Below, piece after piece: positions 42,205-55,992 of a stretch of 64,000 nt of DNA; position 1 is the first letter of the stretch, and each line of letters opens with the position of its first letter. The position numbers and the translations under genes are program-made. The notes under the pieces were generated by a model, which ran no database searches, was not told where the DNA came from, and worked only from the letters and a program-made list of their open reading frames with translations. The stretch spans positions 5,633,657 through 5,697,656 of the forward strand of contig CM022679.1 of the NCBI GenBank assembly GCA_012295275.1, read 5' to 3'. Source of the stretch: Chrysomallon squamiferum. Taxonomy: Eukaryota > Mollusca > Gastropoda > Neomphalida > Peltospiridae.

Positions 42205-42880
42205 TAAGAATTCGAAATACGTATTCAAAGAAGATTTTAAAATAAAATGATATTCATTTTCAACATTATTCATATTATACTTCTGATATTTCGGTTCCTA
42301 TCTTTCAAAATTATGATATCAGCATTGTTCAATTAACAATAATTATGTGAACGGTAGAAACCCGCAATCTGATAGTAAGTATAGTATATAACAATCTGAC
42401 AAAGATACTCTTAGATGGTTTGTAAACAATGTCCGTCTATTAAATGCATGCGAGTGTGTGTGCGTGCATGCGCGCGCACTATTATAACATTTAGTAGAAT
42501 AATCTAATACAATTATCTCTTTTATGATTGAAGGTATTTGTTAGGCACATTTCACTTTATAAAACGAACTTGTATTTTATTTACATGTTGATTGTACCAA
42601 ACCTCACCAAAGCTAGTGATAACAATACTTTTCTAACCAGTCAAAGACAATTACAACCATTATAATACTGTAACATATCTTCAAACTAAAATTCTTGCAA
42701 AAGTTTTAGCCAATACTTTACTATTCTTATTTTTCTAACAAAAGATATTTACTCATGATTTGATAGATGATACTTTTCTTTTCTTGTTTATTTTTTTAAT
42801 TTTAATTATTAACATCTGGTAAAATGACCGAAGAAATGGATGCATAAACTGGATCGGATATCGTATATGATATAATACTA
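42205..42880. other. AT-rich interval before the fucosidase promoter
   Basis: No gene is seen. A short alternating stretch (tgcgtgcatgcgcgcgca, about 42460-42478) is unusual in this AT-rich region and has Z-DNA-like purine-pyrimidine alternation. Confidence 0.55.
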
Positions 42881-43012
42881 AGCAAATCATTATCTCGGGA
42901 CTGTCTCAATCTGTTGGAAACGACTTCCGACTTTCACGCATGCGCAATTAGGAAAAGAACAATCTGAAACACGGGTCGTTTTGAAACCGTGACACCCAAG
43001 CTGAAAAGCAAA
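42880..43012 (+). promoter_or_regulatory. Predicted TATA-less promoter of the fucosidase gene
   Basis: Just before the ATG, the less AT-rich stretch contains acgcatgcgca (42936-42946), which fits the NRF1 palindrome. It also contains acttccg (42923-42929), the reverse complement of an ETS core. No TATA box is seen. NRF1 plus ETS sites near a start are typical of housekeeping promoters. The start site is not determined. Confidence 0.5.
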
Positions 43013-43509
43013 ATGTACTGTCATTTGTATTTTCGTTTAACAGTTTTGTTAATTACATTACTTTTGTGTCAGTCAATCCACTATCAACCAAACTGGAAAT
43101 CTATTGATTCTAGACCATTACCAGCTTGGTACGATGAGGGGAAAATCGGAATTTTTCTTCACTGGGGAGTATTTTCTGTTCCCAGTTTCACATCCGAATG
43201 GTTTTGGAAACAATGGATGGATGGGACGCCGAGTGTTGTTGAGTTTATGAAGAAAAATTACAGACCAGATTTTACGTATGCAGACTTTGCACCGATGTTT
43301 CAAGCAGAATTTTTCGAACCCAATCAATGGGCCGACATCTTCAAGGCTTCGGGTGCACGGTTAGTACATTTTTTATGATCATCATCATGGTGGAGAAACT
43401 TACAGAAGTTATACCATAAATTGCATAATGATAATAGTAATACCATCTTACCTGGTAACCATAATACATTAAACTGCAGACTAGCGGTGGAATAAAATAA
43501 CTTTTAAGA

Positions 43510-43600
<91 letters not shown>

Positions 43601-46600
43601 CTGTGAACAGGTAAGAATTTAGTTTGCTGTGAGGCTATGTTGAGTTATATTAGGCCATTTGACCAGAGCCAGGATAAAGCATAACCAGTAAACCACTTAT
43701 TTCATTTATCCTGCACAGTTCTTAATAATACAAAAAACACATGAAAGTAATTTTATTTCTCAACTTAGCTCTTCTGACAGTAGATAATCTAGATTCATAT
43801 ATATAATTATATTAATTTCATTGTTGTTATGCATGAAAAGAAAAATAGTAATTAATCAACATCAATTTAATTATTTATTTTTCAAAATGATCTTTTAAGA
43901 TCTAAACCAGCTTTTAAACATTAAAGAAATAATTTTGAACTGTGTATTAGTGTGTGTGTGTGTGTGTGAATAACAATTAATTTATCAAACTAAATATAAT
44001 TTTGTTCCAAAGACCTGTATCTTAGTTCAGTGCCTGAAAATGGATAAATTTATCTAGACATGGTAGTTTTATTTTGCTTCCACACCTGAATGTTACTACA
44101 TTCTACAGATTACTTAAAACATTTTATTTTAAAGAAAATATTTAATGAGTTTTGTCAAAAATGTGTGTTACTATGTTACAGGTATGTTGTTCAAGTGACA
44201 AAACATCATGAAGGTTTCACAAGCTGGCCTTCAAAATATTCCTTCAACTGGAATGCTGTGGATGTAGGCCCAAAACGGGATCTTGTAGGTTAGAATTGGA
44301 TAACACATATATCTCAGTATAAATTATATAGATGTCTTTGTAAACATTATTAAAATGCTAGGTCTGATGCCACAGTGATGCATTTGTTAATAAGAAAAAC
44401 AAAATGTAGTCCTTTTGTTTACATTTATTCTAATTATGTTAATACATACACTTCAACATACACATTCAAATACATATCTTACACATACAGTAATACACAG
44501 ACATACATGTGAAAACTATAGCTCAGTTTTATTTCTATATATATATAGCAATCTTCAATATTTGTTCTTTAAAGACATTCCAACATAGTGTGTGTAATAG
44601 TTAACATGTTGCACTGGTAGAACATTATTTTTGTTTAGAAAAGAAATTTTAGCATATTGTATATGATACTTATTACATTTTTATTTTTGCTCTGGTAAAA
44701 CATTAGTTTTGTTACATAACCAAATAAATAATTTTTTTCTTTTATTTTTATTATCTCTCTCAGCTGCACTGGCATCTGCAATTCGAAATCGGACTAACAT
44801 TCACTTTGGAGTTTATCACTCACTGTTTGAATGGTTTAATCCACTGTTTGAAGCTGACCAGGCCAACAAATTTCAAACAAATGATTTTGTTATGGTAAAA
44901 CAATATTCTGCTTACTTGTTACTAATACTAGTAAAGTGGGCCTTTGATCATAAACACAAACACAAATACAACAACACAACACAACACAAACATAAATTTT
45001 AGAGGAAGACATAAATGTTTTTGGGAAAATATTTTTCCTTGCAAAGATGGATAAGACACTGGATTTGTACTTGAGCTAGTCAGTTTTAAGATTGGATATT
45101 TATTATAGAGTAATCTGGAGCTGGTAAAATGATTGTTTTATTATGTGTTTTGTTTTTGCAGAGAAAAGCTTTACCAGAACTGTATGAACTTGTAAACAAT
45201 TATAAACCAGACATTGTGTGGTCAGATGGAGATTGGATGGCTCCCGACTGGTACTGGAATGCAACCATCTTCTTAGCTTGGCTGTATAATGAAAGGTAGT
45301 TAACAGATGTACTAAGTCAATCAGCCTGATAGACAGACAGACAGACACACACAAACATATATAGATATATATATATATATATACAGTGGAAAAGACAGTT
45401 CTAATCTGCTTATATAACAAAAGGTAATTCACAAATATACATAGTCAATCAGCTCAGTTGAGAAATAGATCCATAAACATACAGTCACTGAAATGCAACT
45501 ATCTTTCTAGACAGATAGCTACACAAACATACATAGTCCGCCTAGACTGGGTTGTATATGCAAAGACAGTTAACATTACAAAGACACCACAGGCAGAGAT
45601 ACACAGACAATGCAGACAATCCTCTTGGTTTGGTTGTATAATGAAAGGTAGTCAACACAAAAACAAATAACACAGACAGGCAGCCATACACATGGAGAGC
45701 AGCAGCCTGGAATACAAGCATTCTTACACTTAATCACAATAAATATATATTCCCCATGTCTGCAAGCATATAAACATAAATAAAACTACAAAATATATTT
45801 TTCATAGAGAAAAGTCAACAATATATTTTGACTTTGCTCTGTAATGAATGGTAGTTCAAGATGTGTCCTTGTATAATTAAATGTCAGTGTGTTTATATGT
45901 CTGTCGGTACACATTTTTGTATAGATGGGTCATATGGGTACATGTATGTGTTTTTATTCATGTTTGAGGTTAGATATGATGGATGGATGCATGCATATGT
46001 TTACATGTATTACAGAGAGAGATAAAACAAAAAACAAACATTCACAAATATGTTGAAACTGAAAATTTTGGGATGCTTAATAATATACAGATATTGGATT
46101 GCTAATCTTTTCATGCTGTAAAGAAAGGTTATTTGAGATTAAGTAAAATATATAGTTACAAATATGTATGTTTTACATCTGTCAGTTTCCTGTGTTTTAC
46201 TTTTGTCAGCCCAGTAAAGGACACAGTTGTTGTGAATGACCGCTGGGGATCCAACGCACGATGCAAACATGGGGGATTCTTAAACTGTCATGACAAGTTT
46301 AATCCAGGTAATTAATATGTCTCATTAGCATCACAAATCACAATGAACAGAGAGGCATGTAACATCTAAATTTTAGCTCATTTATTACAATATTTATTAT
46401 ATTTATATTTATCTGTTGTTTTTTGAGTGTAATGGTTTTTATATCTGTTATCCATTTCTTTCATTGTTTTTATATTTATTTTTTTTTTTTTTTTAACTTA
46501 CTTTTTTATTCTTATTTAATTATTTTTTTATCAGAAAATATTTAACAGAAAGGTTTATGTTTTCAGGCAAACTACAACCACGGAAATGGGAGAACTGTAT

Positions 46601-49580
46601 GAGTATTGACAGATACTCGTGGGGATATCGTCGTACTGCCACTCTGAACCAGCTTTATGCCATGGATGAGTTGATTCCGCTGCTTATTGAAACAGTGAGG
46701 TAATACATGTATACAACAAGCTAACACCTCAGTGTAGAGCCAAGCATATAAACTAAGTATGTGGACAGAAATTACAGACCCCAGAAATCTGAAAACAAAT
46801 AACATAGTTGGAAAGAGCTTTGGGACCCCTTTAAAATGACACCAAAATCAAGTGAATGTGTTGAATATTATGAAAGTAACAGTAGTTTCAAATAACATAA
46901 TAGGTTCTTATTTTTGTCAAGTTGAACACTATTTAAGACAGTAGAGGTTTGTGACCAAAAAATGCTACATTTAAATTTTTTTTTTCTGGGTAAAACCAAA
47001 CAGTGAAAAAGTAAAAAACTCAAAAAACTAAACTAATTATGATACATGAAAAGGAATGCAAAACGTGGTTGAATCATCTGTAAAAATTAAATCAACATGG
47101 AATACAATCTCATGTGCTTTTTTGATTTGTAAACAGACAGCCATTTCTATTTTAAAATCCCAAGACATTGGAGACTTCAGACAATTATGAATGAAAAATA
47201 CCAGTATAACATTGGGGACATCTTTTTTCATAAGTAATTTAAGAAGAATAAATTAACATAATCCATCCTCAAACATAAGTCATTAAGCAAGAAGTCATGG
47301 TCTACAATGATGTCAGATTTAGACATGTTTGTGCATCTGTCTGTATCTTACTCTCTGTTATGTGTTTGTGTGAATATAATATGTGTAAGTGTTACGTTTT
47401 TATTAGTATTTACACAATGATGTGTGATCAGACATTATCAAACATATACATAAATATACTATACTTGTGTAAACATATATACATAAATATACTCTTAAAC
47501 ACAGGATACATAACCATATAGATTTCTTTAGTAATGAACATATTTAGTTTTAAAATACTGTTTTCAGTACAAGATAATATCTGAAAACTTATTTTATAAA
47601 AACATTTGACTAATTACAGATTTCATTGTCTAAACAAGCAAGATCACTTGTTGATTTTTTTGTGTTTTATTTTAGTTTTGGTGGCAATCTTCTTGTCAAT
47701 GTTGGACCTACATCATATGGAACCATTGCTCCAGTGTATGAAGAACGTCTGAGACAAATGGGATCATGGCTGAATGTGAATGGTGATGCAATTTACTCCA
47801 CCAAGCCTTGGAAGTTCCAGAATGACTCAGTGACACCTGCAGTGTGGTGAGATTTGAACTGTTGTATTTATTAATGATGAAACTGTTGTCTGTTGATACC
47901 AGCAGATAATAAAACTTTGGTATTTTTCATGATGTCGTCATCTATTGATATCTAGACACAGTTAAACTGTTGTAGTGATCTATAGTTGATGTTAGTAAAC
48001 AATTAAACTTTTGTATTTATTTATTTGTAATGTTGATATCAATAAACAGAAAAATTATTGTATTTATGTATGATAATTATGTCTGTTGATATCAGCAGAT
48101 AGTAATTATATCACCTTCAGTTTTCCACAGTACATCATTCTGTAAGTTTTAATAAGTAGAGAATAAAAGGGAAGCAATCAGCAGAATAACTATCATATGA
48201 TAAATTTTAATCACAGTAGAAAATTTAATTATGTTGTTATTAACTGACACAGAATATAAGATAGTTACGAAATTTTATATCTATGTATCACTGAATGTAG
48301 ATAAATAGTATAATTATTTGATAAGAGACAAAAGGATCTGATCTGGTTCAGGTACAGTTTAATATATATATATGTGTGTGTGTGATATAATTATTTGATT
48401 AGAGATACATGATAAGATATATTGACAGAACTAGTTTATCCTTGGCTAAATAAACAATCTAAATTGTTTGTATTTGGATTGTAGGTGATAACTTGAAAAG
48501 TGTATCATGTTTGGGTACAAAGATAAACAGGGCATTGTAAAGTTTTTATGCTGCTTGTTAATAGTCTAATCAAACATCATGTATTAATACAGCAAGCAGT
48601 AGTCTATTTTTGATGATAGTATATTAAAAAACATTTTAATGAGTTAAAAATTATAGCAATTGAATTTGATTTTGTTAACTTCGAAAAACCAGGCATCAAA
48701 AGCAGTTGGCATCAAAATTGTCTTTATTATTATTATTTTTTTTTTTTTTTTTATTTATTTATTTATTTATAAAATGTTGACTAGTTCTTTAAGATTTTTA
48801 TATAATGTATTAAAAATAGAAATAAATTAAGAAGAAGAAGAAATTATATAGTATAAGAACAAAAAAGCTTAAATATAAAATATTATTCATATTTTTCTTC
48901 TAAAATTCTGTAGTTTTTATTAAATTATGTCTGTGAATTAACAAAAATATTAATAGTATGAAAACTTGTATAATATTTTAATCATTATGATTATTCTCCA
49001 ATTACTATCATATGTATAATTATATTTATAATTTAGGAAAGTATTATTAATGGTTTTTGTGATGTGTGTGTGTGTGAAAAAATAATTTATTTTTTATTTT
49101 ATTTACTCTTTTTCACCATTATGTATTTGTTATATCTGTAAATTTAAATAAATGGTATAAATTATAGCTTTTTTGAAACTAATATATGCTACAGTATTTC
49201 ACAATTACTCTTATTGGACTGATAATGTATAAATCTGTAATGCTGCTAATGAATTTGATCTTTAAAATGTTCATACTGATGCTGCATTCTGCAATAGTTA
49301 ATGCTATACGGTTTTCTATTCAAGGTATACCAGCAAAGCAGGATCTACAGGAATTGAAGTCTATGCCATGACAATAAAATGGCCAACGTCATCTTTGTAC
49401 CTAGGTGATCCACAGGTTTCCATGACTACCAAAGTCCAACTTCTTGGATACCCAGGCAATCTGGTGTTTCACCCAGGATTGACTGGGGGCATTGAAATTT
49501 ATGTACCTGATTTAACCCCAGCACAGATGCCTTGTCAGTGGGCATGGACTTTCAGAATGACAGGTCTCAAAAATGCATAA
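43013..49580 (+). CDS. FUCA: Tissue-type alpha-L-fucosidase (GH29), complete
   Basis: The enzyme removes alpha-linked L-fucose from glycoproteins and glycolipids, typically in lysosomes. Eight exons: 43013-43359, 44182-44288, 44764-44894, 45162-45295, 46210-46307, 46567-46699, 47676-47846 and 49325-49580. They sum to 1377 nt (458 residues plus TAA), close to the 466 of human FUCA1, and every phase fits. The first residues ([11 protein letters not shown]) form a signal peptide. Motifs: [10 protein letters not shown] (48-57), KHHEGF (123-128), and WSDGDW with the nucleophile at D217. VVVNDRWG follows, then KWENC with E281 at the position of the human acid/base E289. The C-terminal beta domain ends MTGLKNA. 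The start at 43013 is the only ATG before the signal peptide. It is the only intact gene anchoring the array; exon 1 has a dead copy at 16.7 kb. Substrate range cannot be read from sequence. Confidence 0.96.
43512..43594. repeat. (CT)n microsatellite, fucosidase intron 1
   Basis: A pure CT run of about 83 bp starts about 150 bp into intron 1. It is absent from the corresponding part of the pseudo-copy, which leaves homology sooner. Confidence 0.96.
45278..45860 (+). repeat. Degenerate repeats of the exon 4 end and donor, fucosidase intron 4
   Basis: The exon 4 end ggctgtataatgaaag|gtag (real donor at 45296) is echoed within the intron. Echoes lie at about 45410-45428 (aaaag|gtaatt), about 45548-45572 (no donor), 45630-45652 (ttgtataatgaaag|gtag) and about 45836-45856 (aatg|gtag). 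Several are potential decoy donors. Confidence 0.75.
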
Positions 49581-52500
49581 CCCATTCAACATAATTTCTT
49601 TTTCTTTGTTTTTATAATTTTTAGCATTTTATTTGTTGTTTTTGATTTTAAATATAGTAATATTTTTTAGTATTAATTCGAAGAATTTTAATGGAGCTTT
49701 TATAAAATTACTTTTACAGAATTTACGCATTATTTCTTTTTATTTGATTTTTTTTGTGTGTGTGTTTTGTTTTTGTTTTTTAAGGAATTATTTTGTTTGC
49801 ACTAAAAAAAAATCTTAATTAGATTGTTTCCATATTTCTATTTGGTATATGTATAATACATTTTAATAGAAGATTTTAATGTATCAGTAATTCATTTGAA
49901 TATAATAGTAATTAATCAAATTTATGATCAATGAATATAGATAATTTTATAATTTTTAAAGAAATATTTACATGCAGAATTTTGATTATGATGAAAACCT
50001 TTCTGTTTTCTCTTATACAAATAATTTCTGAATTTTTAGCAATATTAATTTTATGACTTTCTACATCATGTTACTTGAACTGTATAATGTTATGTTCTTT
50101 TGATTGTATACATTTTTTATATATATTGTATAATATCATATTATCAAAGAATATAATTTTCTTTGAAAACTATGATGTGATAATCTTTTGCAAAATGGTT
50201 CATTTAAACATCATGACATCTGATTCTGTTTTTAATCTTAATGTGATTTTTATAATATGCTCAAAATATCTTTGTGAGATCTCGTCCCTAGCAATATTTA
50301 ACATTGTTTTAAAGAGCTGATTTTTTAACTGTAAGGAGGGTGATAAAATAAGAGTGACATTCCTTTGACATTGCAAAATGGTTAGTGCAATCAAAACAAG
50401 TCTTTGACAGTCACTTTGAAATGTCAGTGTCTAGTGACATTTCTTTGTGTACAAGATGGTATGTTATTGTTTGTTCACTTTACACAGTTGAAGTAGTTTT
50501 ATGCAATTGTTGGAACAGATGAATGTATGAATATTTATTTTAAGAGCATCTTAGTTTAGCCTTTACTGGACATAAAACATTCAGTTTTGTACAATATCTG
50601 AATAAAAACCTGAAGATTCCATTCCATGAGCAGTTCTTACCAGTTTCCACAATAGATATTTTATATATATATATAGTTGCATATAAACATAGAGATATGC
50701 ATTTATACAGATAATAGATACACATAACATACACATATGCATGTGTGTGTGTGTGTTCCACTGGTCCAGAAAAAGAGTATTACAGTTGTTTGCAGTGTGA
50801 CAAATAGTATTAACAATAAAACTACATGGGTAGCAAACCAATTTTGTGGGAGAAAAGAATAGATTTAAATTGATATGAATTACCAATACAAAAATTACAT
50901 TTCAAACAATCCATAATAAAACTCCTTTGAGATAATTAAAAACTAATTTTGCATTCTGCCCGATGTGATAGAAATACACTCTACATAAAAATAAAACAAT
51001 AACAAATTATTATTTTTTCTAACTTGTTTTTCTGTTATTTTGAAGTTTTGGTTTTTAAATATATAATATACATTCCACATTTGGAACTTCCAGCAGAAGT
51101 AATTTTCAGTATAATGTTGTGTATTTGCACATATGGCTATAGAGGTGACATTATACATAATAATTACTGTTACTTTTACGTACATGTGTATATTCTACTT
51201 GTCCAGGAAACTCGTATTATAGTTTTTGATAAGAAAGTTGCTATAATTTTATGACATAAAATAAAATGATATGGGTGGTAAATCTATTTGTGGAAGTTCA
51301 GCATAAATTTAAATTAATAAGATTTAAAAATTACATTTCAAACAAACTGTAATAAAATTTCTGTTAGCTTACAACATATTTCAAATGGAGCAATGTTTGA
51401 GAGAATGATTTTACATTCTGTCAGACTTGAAGCTCAGAATATTCAAGAATAGAGGCCATGGAATTCTAATCCCCATTTGTCTGCTGTAAAAACTGCTGAT
51501 TTAAAAATATATATATATATGTAAAACAAACATACTGCTGATTCTTTTTGATGAATGTATATTCATAAATACTGAGTTATGTGTTTAAAATCATGTACAT
51601 GCATATTTATTCAAAAATGAAATCCTGTAATAATATTTGATAATATATTTTCTTAACTGTTTAAAAATTTGTCATAATGGAACAATTTTCTACCCTTATT
51701 TTATATTCATAATGGTATATGTCAATTATTATTTAATTATTAACTGTTTTATGTATTTAATATTATATGATGAATATTCCAATAAAGTGATAATAAAGTT
51801 GTTAATGTTCATATTATGTAATTAATCATGTAAATGAAATATTTCTGATAACTTTTGTAGTTAGCTTTATGTTATGTGCTACTGTTCTTAACTTTTTCAT
51901 GTAAATAACATTAGACTGTATGTACATTTTTTTGTCTATTCTGGAGGTTTATGCACACAAGAAACTCATGATGTGATATATGTAACAGTGATATATCATG
52001 TATTCTATACTTTATGATGGTTGATAAATAATACCATTCAGTCTATTTGAGATAAGTCAATGGCTGTGTGTGTTCACAAAAAGAAGTTCACTGAAAATAT
52101 CTCTAACCACCATGTAACAAGATAATGTTTTACAGCATGTCAGTCATATTCAGACTTCAGAACTTTTGTCATTTGCATGCCTCTGACTCAATTTTGATGC
52201 AATCTTATGATAATGTCGACTCTGTTTTCTTAGAAACAGTTGTAGTTAATAGATCCAAGAATATTACAAAATTATTGGCACTGTTTCTGACAATATGGAT
52301 AAACATACTGTAAATATCTACATCAATAAAAGCTTTTTTAAGCTTGTAATAACAGTAAAAAAAAATATTAAACTTACAAAGTAATTTTTCATTTCTTAAG
52401 TAGCTTATGTTATATTGATCAATGAATGCCTGTTACAAAAGTATTATATTTCATAAATCACTCCATCTCACTTATTCTAATAAAGTGTTATTGTAATAAG

Positions 52501-55500
52501 ATACTGCATATATAAAATAATGGCAGCAATTTTATAATTCAGATTTTTTTTAAATTTTCTATTTTATTTATTATTTATATATTTATTTACCTTTTTTTAT
52601 TCTTTTCTCTTTTTTTGGAATTTTACTAACATTTAATATAAACCTTTTTATTTATTTTTTTATTGATTCTGTATTTAAGATTTAAAGAATAATTTTATTT
52701 CACATATACTTCTCTTATTTCCTCTTTTTTTTTTTTTATTTATATATAAAATCTAATGCCTTATTTTAGATATTTAGAGGTATTTCTTAATATTTGTTTT
52801 TGTCATCAGAGACCAATTTCTGTTAGTAATTTAACCAGCTATGAAAATACATACAGATGTCAAAAAAGCCTAACAGAGTAGTCCATAATTAACACATAAA
52901 GAAGATAAAATTAGTAAAATGATGGCAAATAATAACAATAATAAATAAATAAAGATGCTTTTCTGTGTACTACACAACCATAAGTATGTGAGAGAAAATG
53001 GCAGCCTCCATGTTTTTGTATGTGTGTCCATTATTATTGTCAAATTGTGTTTGTTATTGGAAACAAATCTGAAAAATATATGAAAAAAACAAACATATTT
53101 AAATACAGATAGAAGGAGAGACTTTATGTGTATAATTTTAAAATATCATTCCAGAACTAATATATACATAATGTATTTTTTAACAAAATTATTAATGGTG
53201 GACACCAATCAGTGGTATTGTTAAATAATAAGGAATGGAGTAAAAAGAACAGGTCAGGTAGATATAGAGATGTAGGTACTTGGAACAGTCAGCTGATATG
53301 TACCCTGTTTGTTCAGTACTTAAATATTTTTAATTTCTTTTTAATTTCATTATTGATTTCTTCAGTATTTTTTTTCTTTTATGTATTTATAACTAAACTA
53401 TTAACCAATGAAATTAAAAACCACAATACATGTATATGAACATTTTTATTTTATTAATCATTTTAAAAATAAATATTAATCAAATCTTCAACAAATAAAA
53501 TAATTACAAGTGACAAAAACAATATTTAAAAATAATAATAGCCCATATCAAAATCTAATTTATCTGCCAATAGATGTGATTAATAATATAAATATTAAAC
53601 ATTAAATGTATGCACTGAATCGTATCATTTAAAAATAAAATTTGTATATGTTATGATATATGATAATGAAATATAAAGGTATTGATTGATGTACTGAAAA
53701 TGTTTTATTATTTTTTACTGGTACTATAATAGCTTTTATCATCTTAATTTATTACATACAACAAAAAAAGCAAAATGAAAACAATTCAGTGTATAATTTG
53801 TCTAAATTATTTTATATGCTGACTGTGTTCAAAATAAATGGTGAAATTAATGTGTTTTTGAGTTTTTGTTTACCTCAGAACATTACACAAAATTTTTACA
53901 TTTCTCAATTTCATAGCGCTTGATTATTTCATTAAATTCATTTCCCTTGCTATGATCAGTTGAACAAAACAAAACATCATTATTTTAAAAACGTGTAACT
54001 GAAAAAAATAAAAAAATAAAAAAAACAAGTTTCATATTAAAATTCTATAAAATACATCAAAAACAACAAAAAATAAGATATTAGTTATCCATAAACATTG
54101 TAAAAAAATATATTTAGAGGATGGATTAAAGATAAATTATAATGACCATTATAAATACATTGCGCACACACACACTTCTCTCTAATAATATACATAACTA
54201 TTATGCTAAATAAAAATATACATAATTATGAAACATTTATCACTGCATAAGAGCTAAATGTTGAAGAAGAAAATACAAATTTTAACTGTTTTTTGAATAA
54301 CAATCACCATCCTAAATTAAATTTTATCACAAAAAATTCTAATAGTTTATTTATAAATCAAGAAATACAAATTGTCCTTCATTATGTCATTTTTTTAAAT
54401 AAACAGTTTCTAAATATTTATATAATTTTCTATCTCTCATATATTTTATAGTAATCACAAACATGAATCTATGTAAATAAAATACAGTGAATATTTTTGG
54501 CTAGTTGTTTCCAATACAAATAACAAGGCAATTAAACTCAAATAAAAGAAATAAAATTATACATTGATAACTAATCTAAATGAAATTACTATTACCAGCT
54601 CATTAATAAAATTGAATATTTTGTTTAGCAAGTATTGTGTGACATAATTCCAATAATTAAAGAATAATTATTTTTTCAATGTGACACTAACCATTGAAAT
54701 ATCAGTTTTGTTGTTTATAAGAAGAAAAAAGTAATGTAATTAATTTTAAACAATAAGATCATGTCAAAATAAAAATTCTTGTAAACATTTTACTAAAAAA
54801 TATTTTAAGAGACCAAAAAATGTAAAATGAATGGTATAAAAAAAGGTAAAAAGTTATCCATTTCAAATGGAAGTATAAAGTAAAATATCAAATATTTTTA
54901 GAATCACAGACATTTTGCTGACACAATTATTTTACAGAAAATTTCTAATAGAAAATTTGGTAAATTCCATGAAAACAAAAATATTCAGAATAAAACTGAG
55001 AAATTGTGATAAAATTGTTCCAAATTGTATTAAAAATAAAAGATCAAAAGTAAATAAACAAGAACAAATTTCTGCCTAAATAAAAGCATATAGCATGTAA
55101 CCATTTCCAAAAATATGAAAAATTAAATATCAAATATAAATAAATAAATAAATACAACAAATCTGTCATAATTATCATCTAAAAGAACTTTAGCAAGTTG
55201 GCATTTCCAGTGAGAAAAAAAAAAAAAGCAAAAAAATGTTATAAAGTTTTAAATCAAAGTATATGTTTGATATTTGTATATATAATGGATTTCAATCAAA
55301 AAAGCTTTAAAGTATTTACAATAATAATAAAAAAATGCAGTTGTATACATCTGTCATATTACTATCTGTACTTACATATACATACATGTATGGATGGATG
55401 TCAACATTTTACCATGCCACTGCAATAAATTAATATTTCCTGAGCAATATTTTGTGATTTTGCACTGTCATATAGTCTGTATCATTCATTATAATCACAA

Positions 55501-55589
55501 TCCTTCATATTATAATATTGTGCATTTTCATTTTCCTATGGATTCCTTTTATAAAAATATTCTTCACACATCACTTGCAGTCTTTACAA
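49581..55589. other. Gene-free AT-rich interval between the convergent fucosidase and TRPM genes
   Basis: The fucosidase 3' UTR must start here; its end is not determined. A diverged duplication pairs about 50755-50965 with about 51196-51430. Some sequence near 54.9-55.06 kb is the source of spacer copies near 4.5 kb and 19.6 kb. I see no exons, RNA genes or transposase frames in the rest. Confidence 0.65.
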
Positions 55590-55992
55590 ATCTTTACTAC
55601 TAATAAAGAATTTCAATAAAATAAAAACCTCTTGTGAATGAAGGAGAAATTGTATTTGATTTTTTTATGATTTGGTGCAGAGAAGAACAGAAAAATCCCT
55701 GTTAAACTAAGGATTTAGCTTCACTGAAATATATTTTCACTTCTGTTCATTAATTAACATAAAAGACACTGTTTCTGTCAGGCTGTTTGCAAGCTTGTAA
55801 ACATGTAACTGTGTTCTGTATGTAATCATTAGCAAAGACTGAACACAAGGAATAAAATAAACAGTCACTTGAACACACAAAAACTCATTATCACACAGTC
55901 AGAGGTATACTTCTAAATTCTCATCTTGTTACAATTTCACTGACACACCATTACTGTTTCCATGACAACATCAATACACTTTGTAAAATAAG
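55590..55992 (-). other. 3' UTR and flank of the TRPM gene, source of spacer copies
   Basis: The sequence follows the TAA of the TRPM gene on the minus strand. It matches the plus-strand spacer copies at 3.53-3.85 kb, 4.09-4.27 kb and 18.93-19.27 kb. The polyadenylation point is not determined. Confidence 0.7.

Noticed and set aside
42989-43012. Start of the fucosidase at a GTG eight codons upstream
   Set aside because: GTG is not a normal eukaryotic start. The ATG at 43013 begins directly at the signal peptide, and similarity with the pseudo-copy begins close to it.
43118-43327. Minus-strand frame antisense to fucosidase exon 1, with a counterpart at 16819-17028
   Set aside because: It is a shadow of the conserved coding strand and has no recognisable product.
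55198-55603. Overlapping open frames just beyond the TRPM stop
   Set aside because: They lie in or beyond the 3' UTR on the opposite strand, have no family resemblance, and are broken in the spacer copies.
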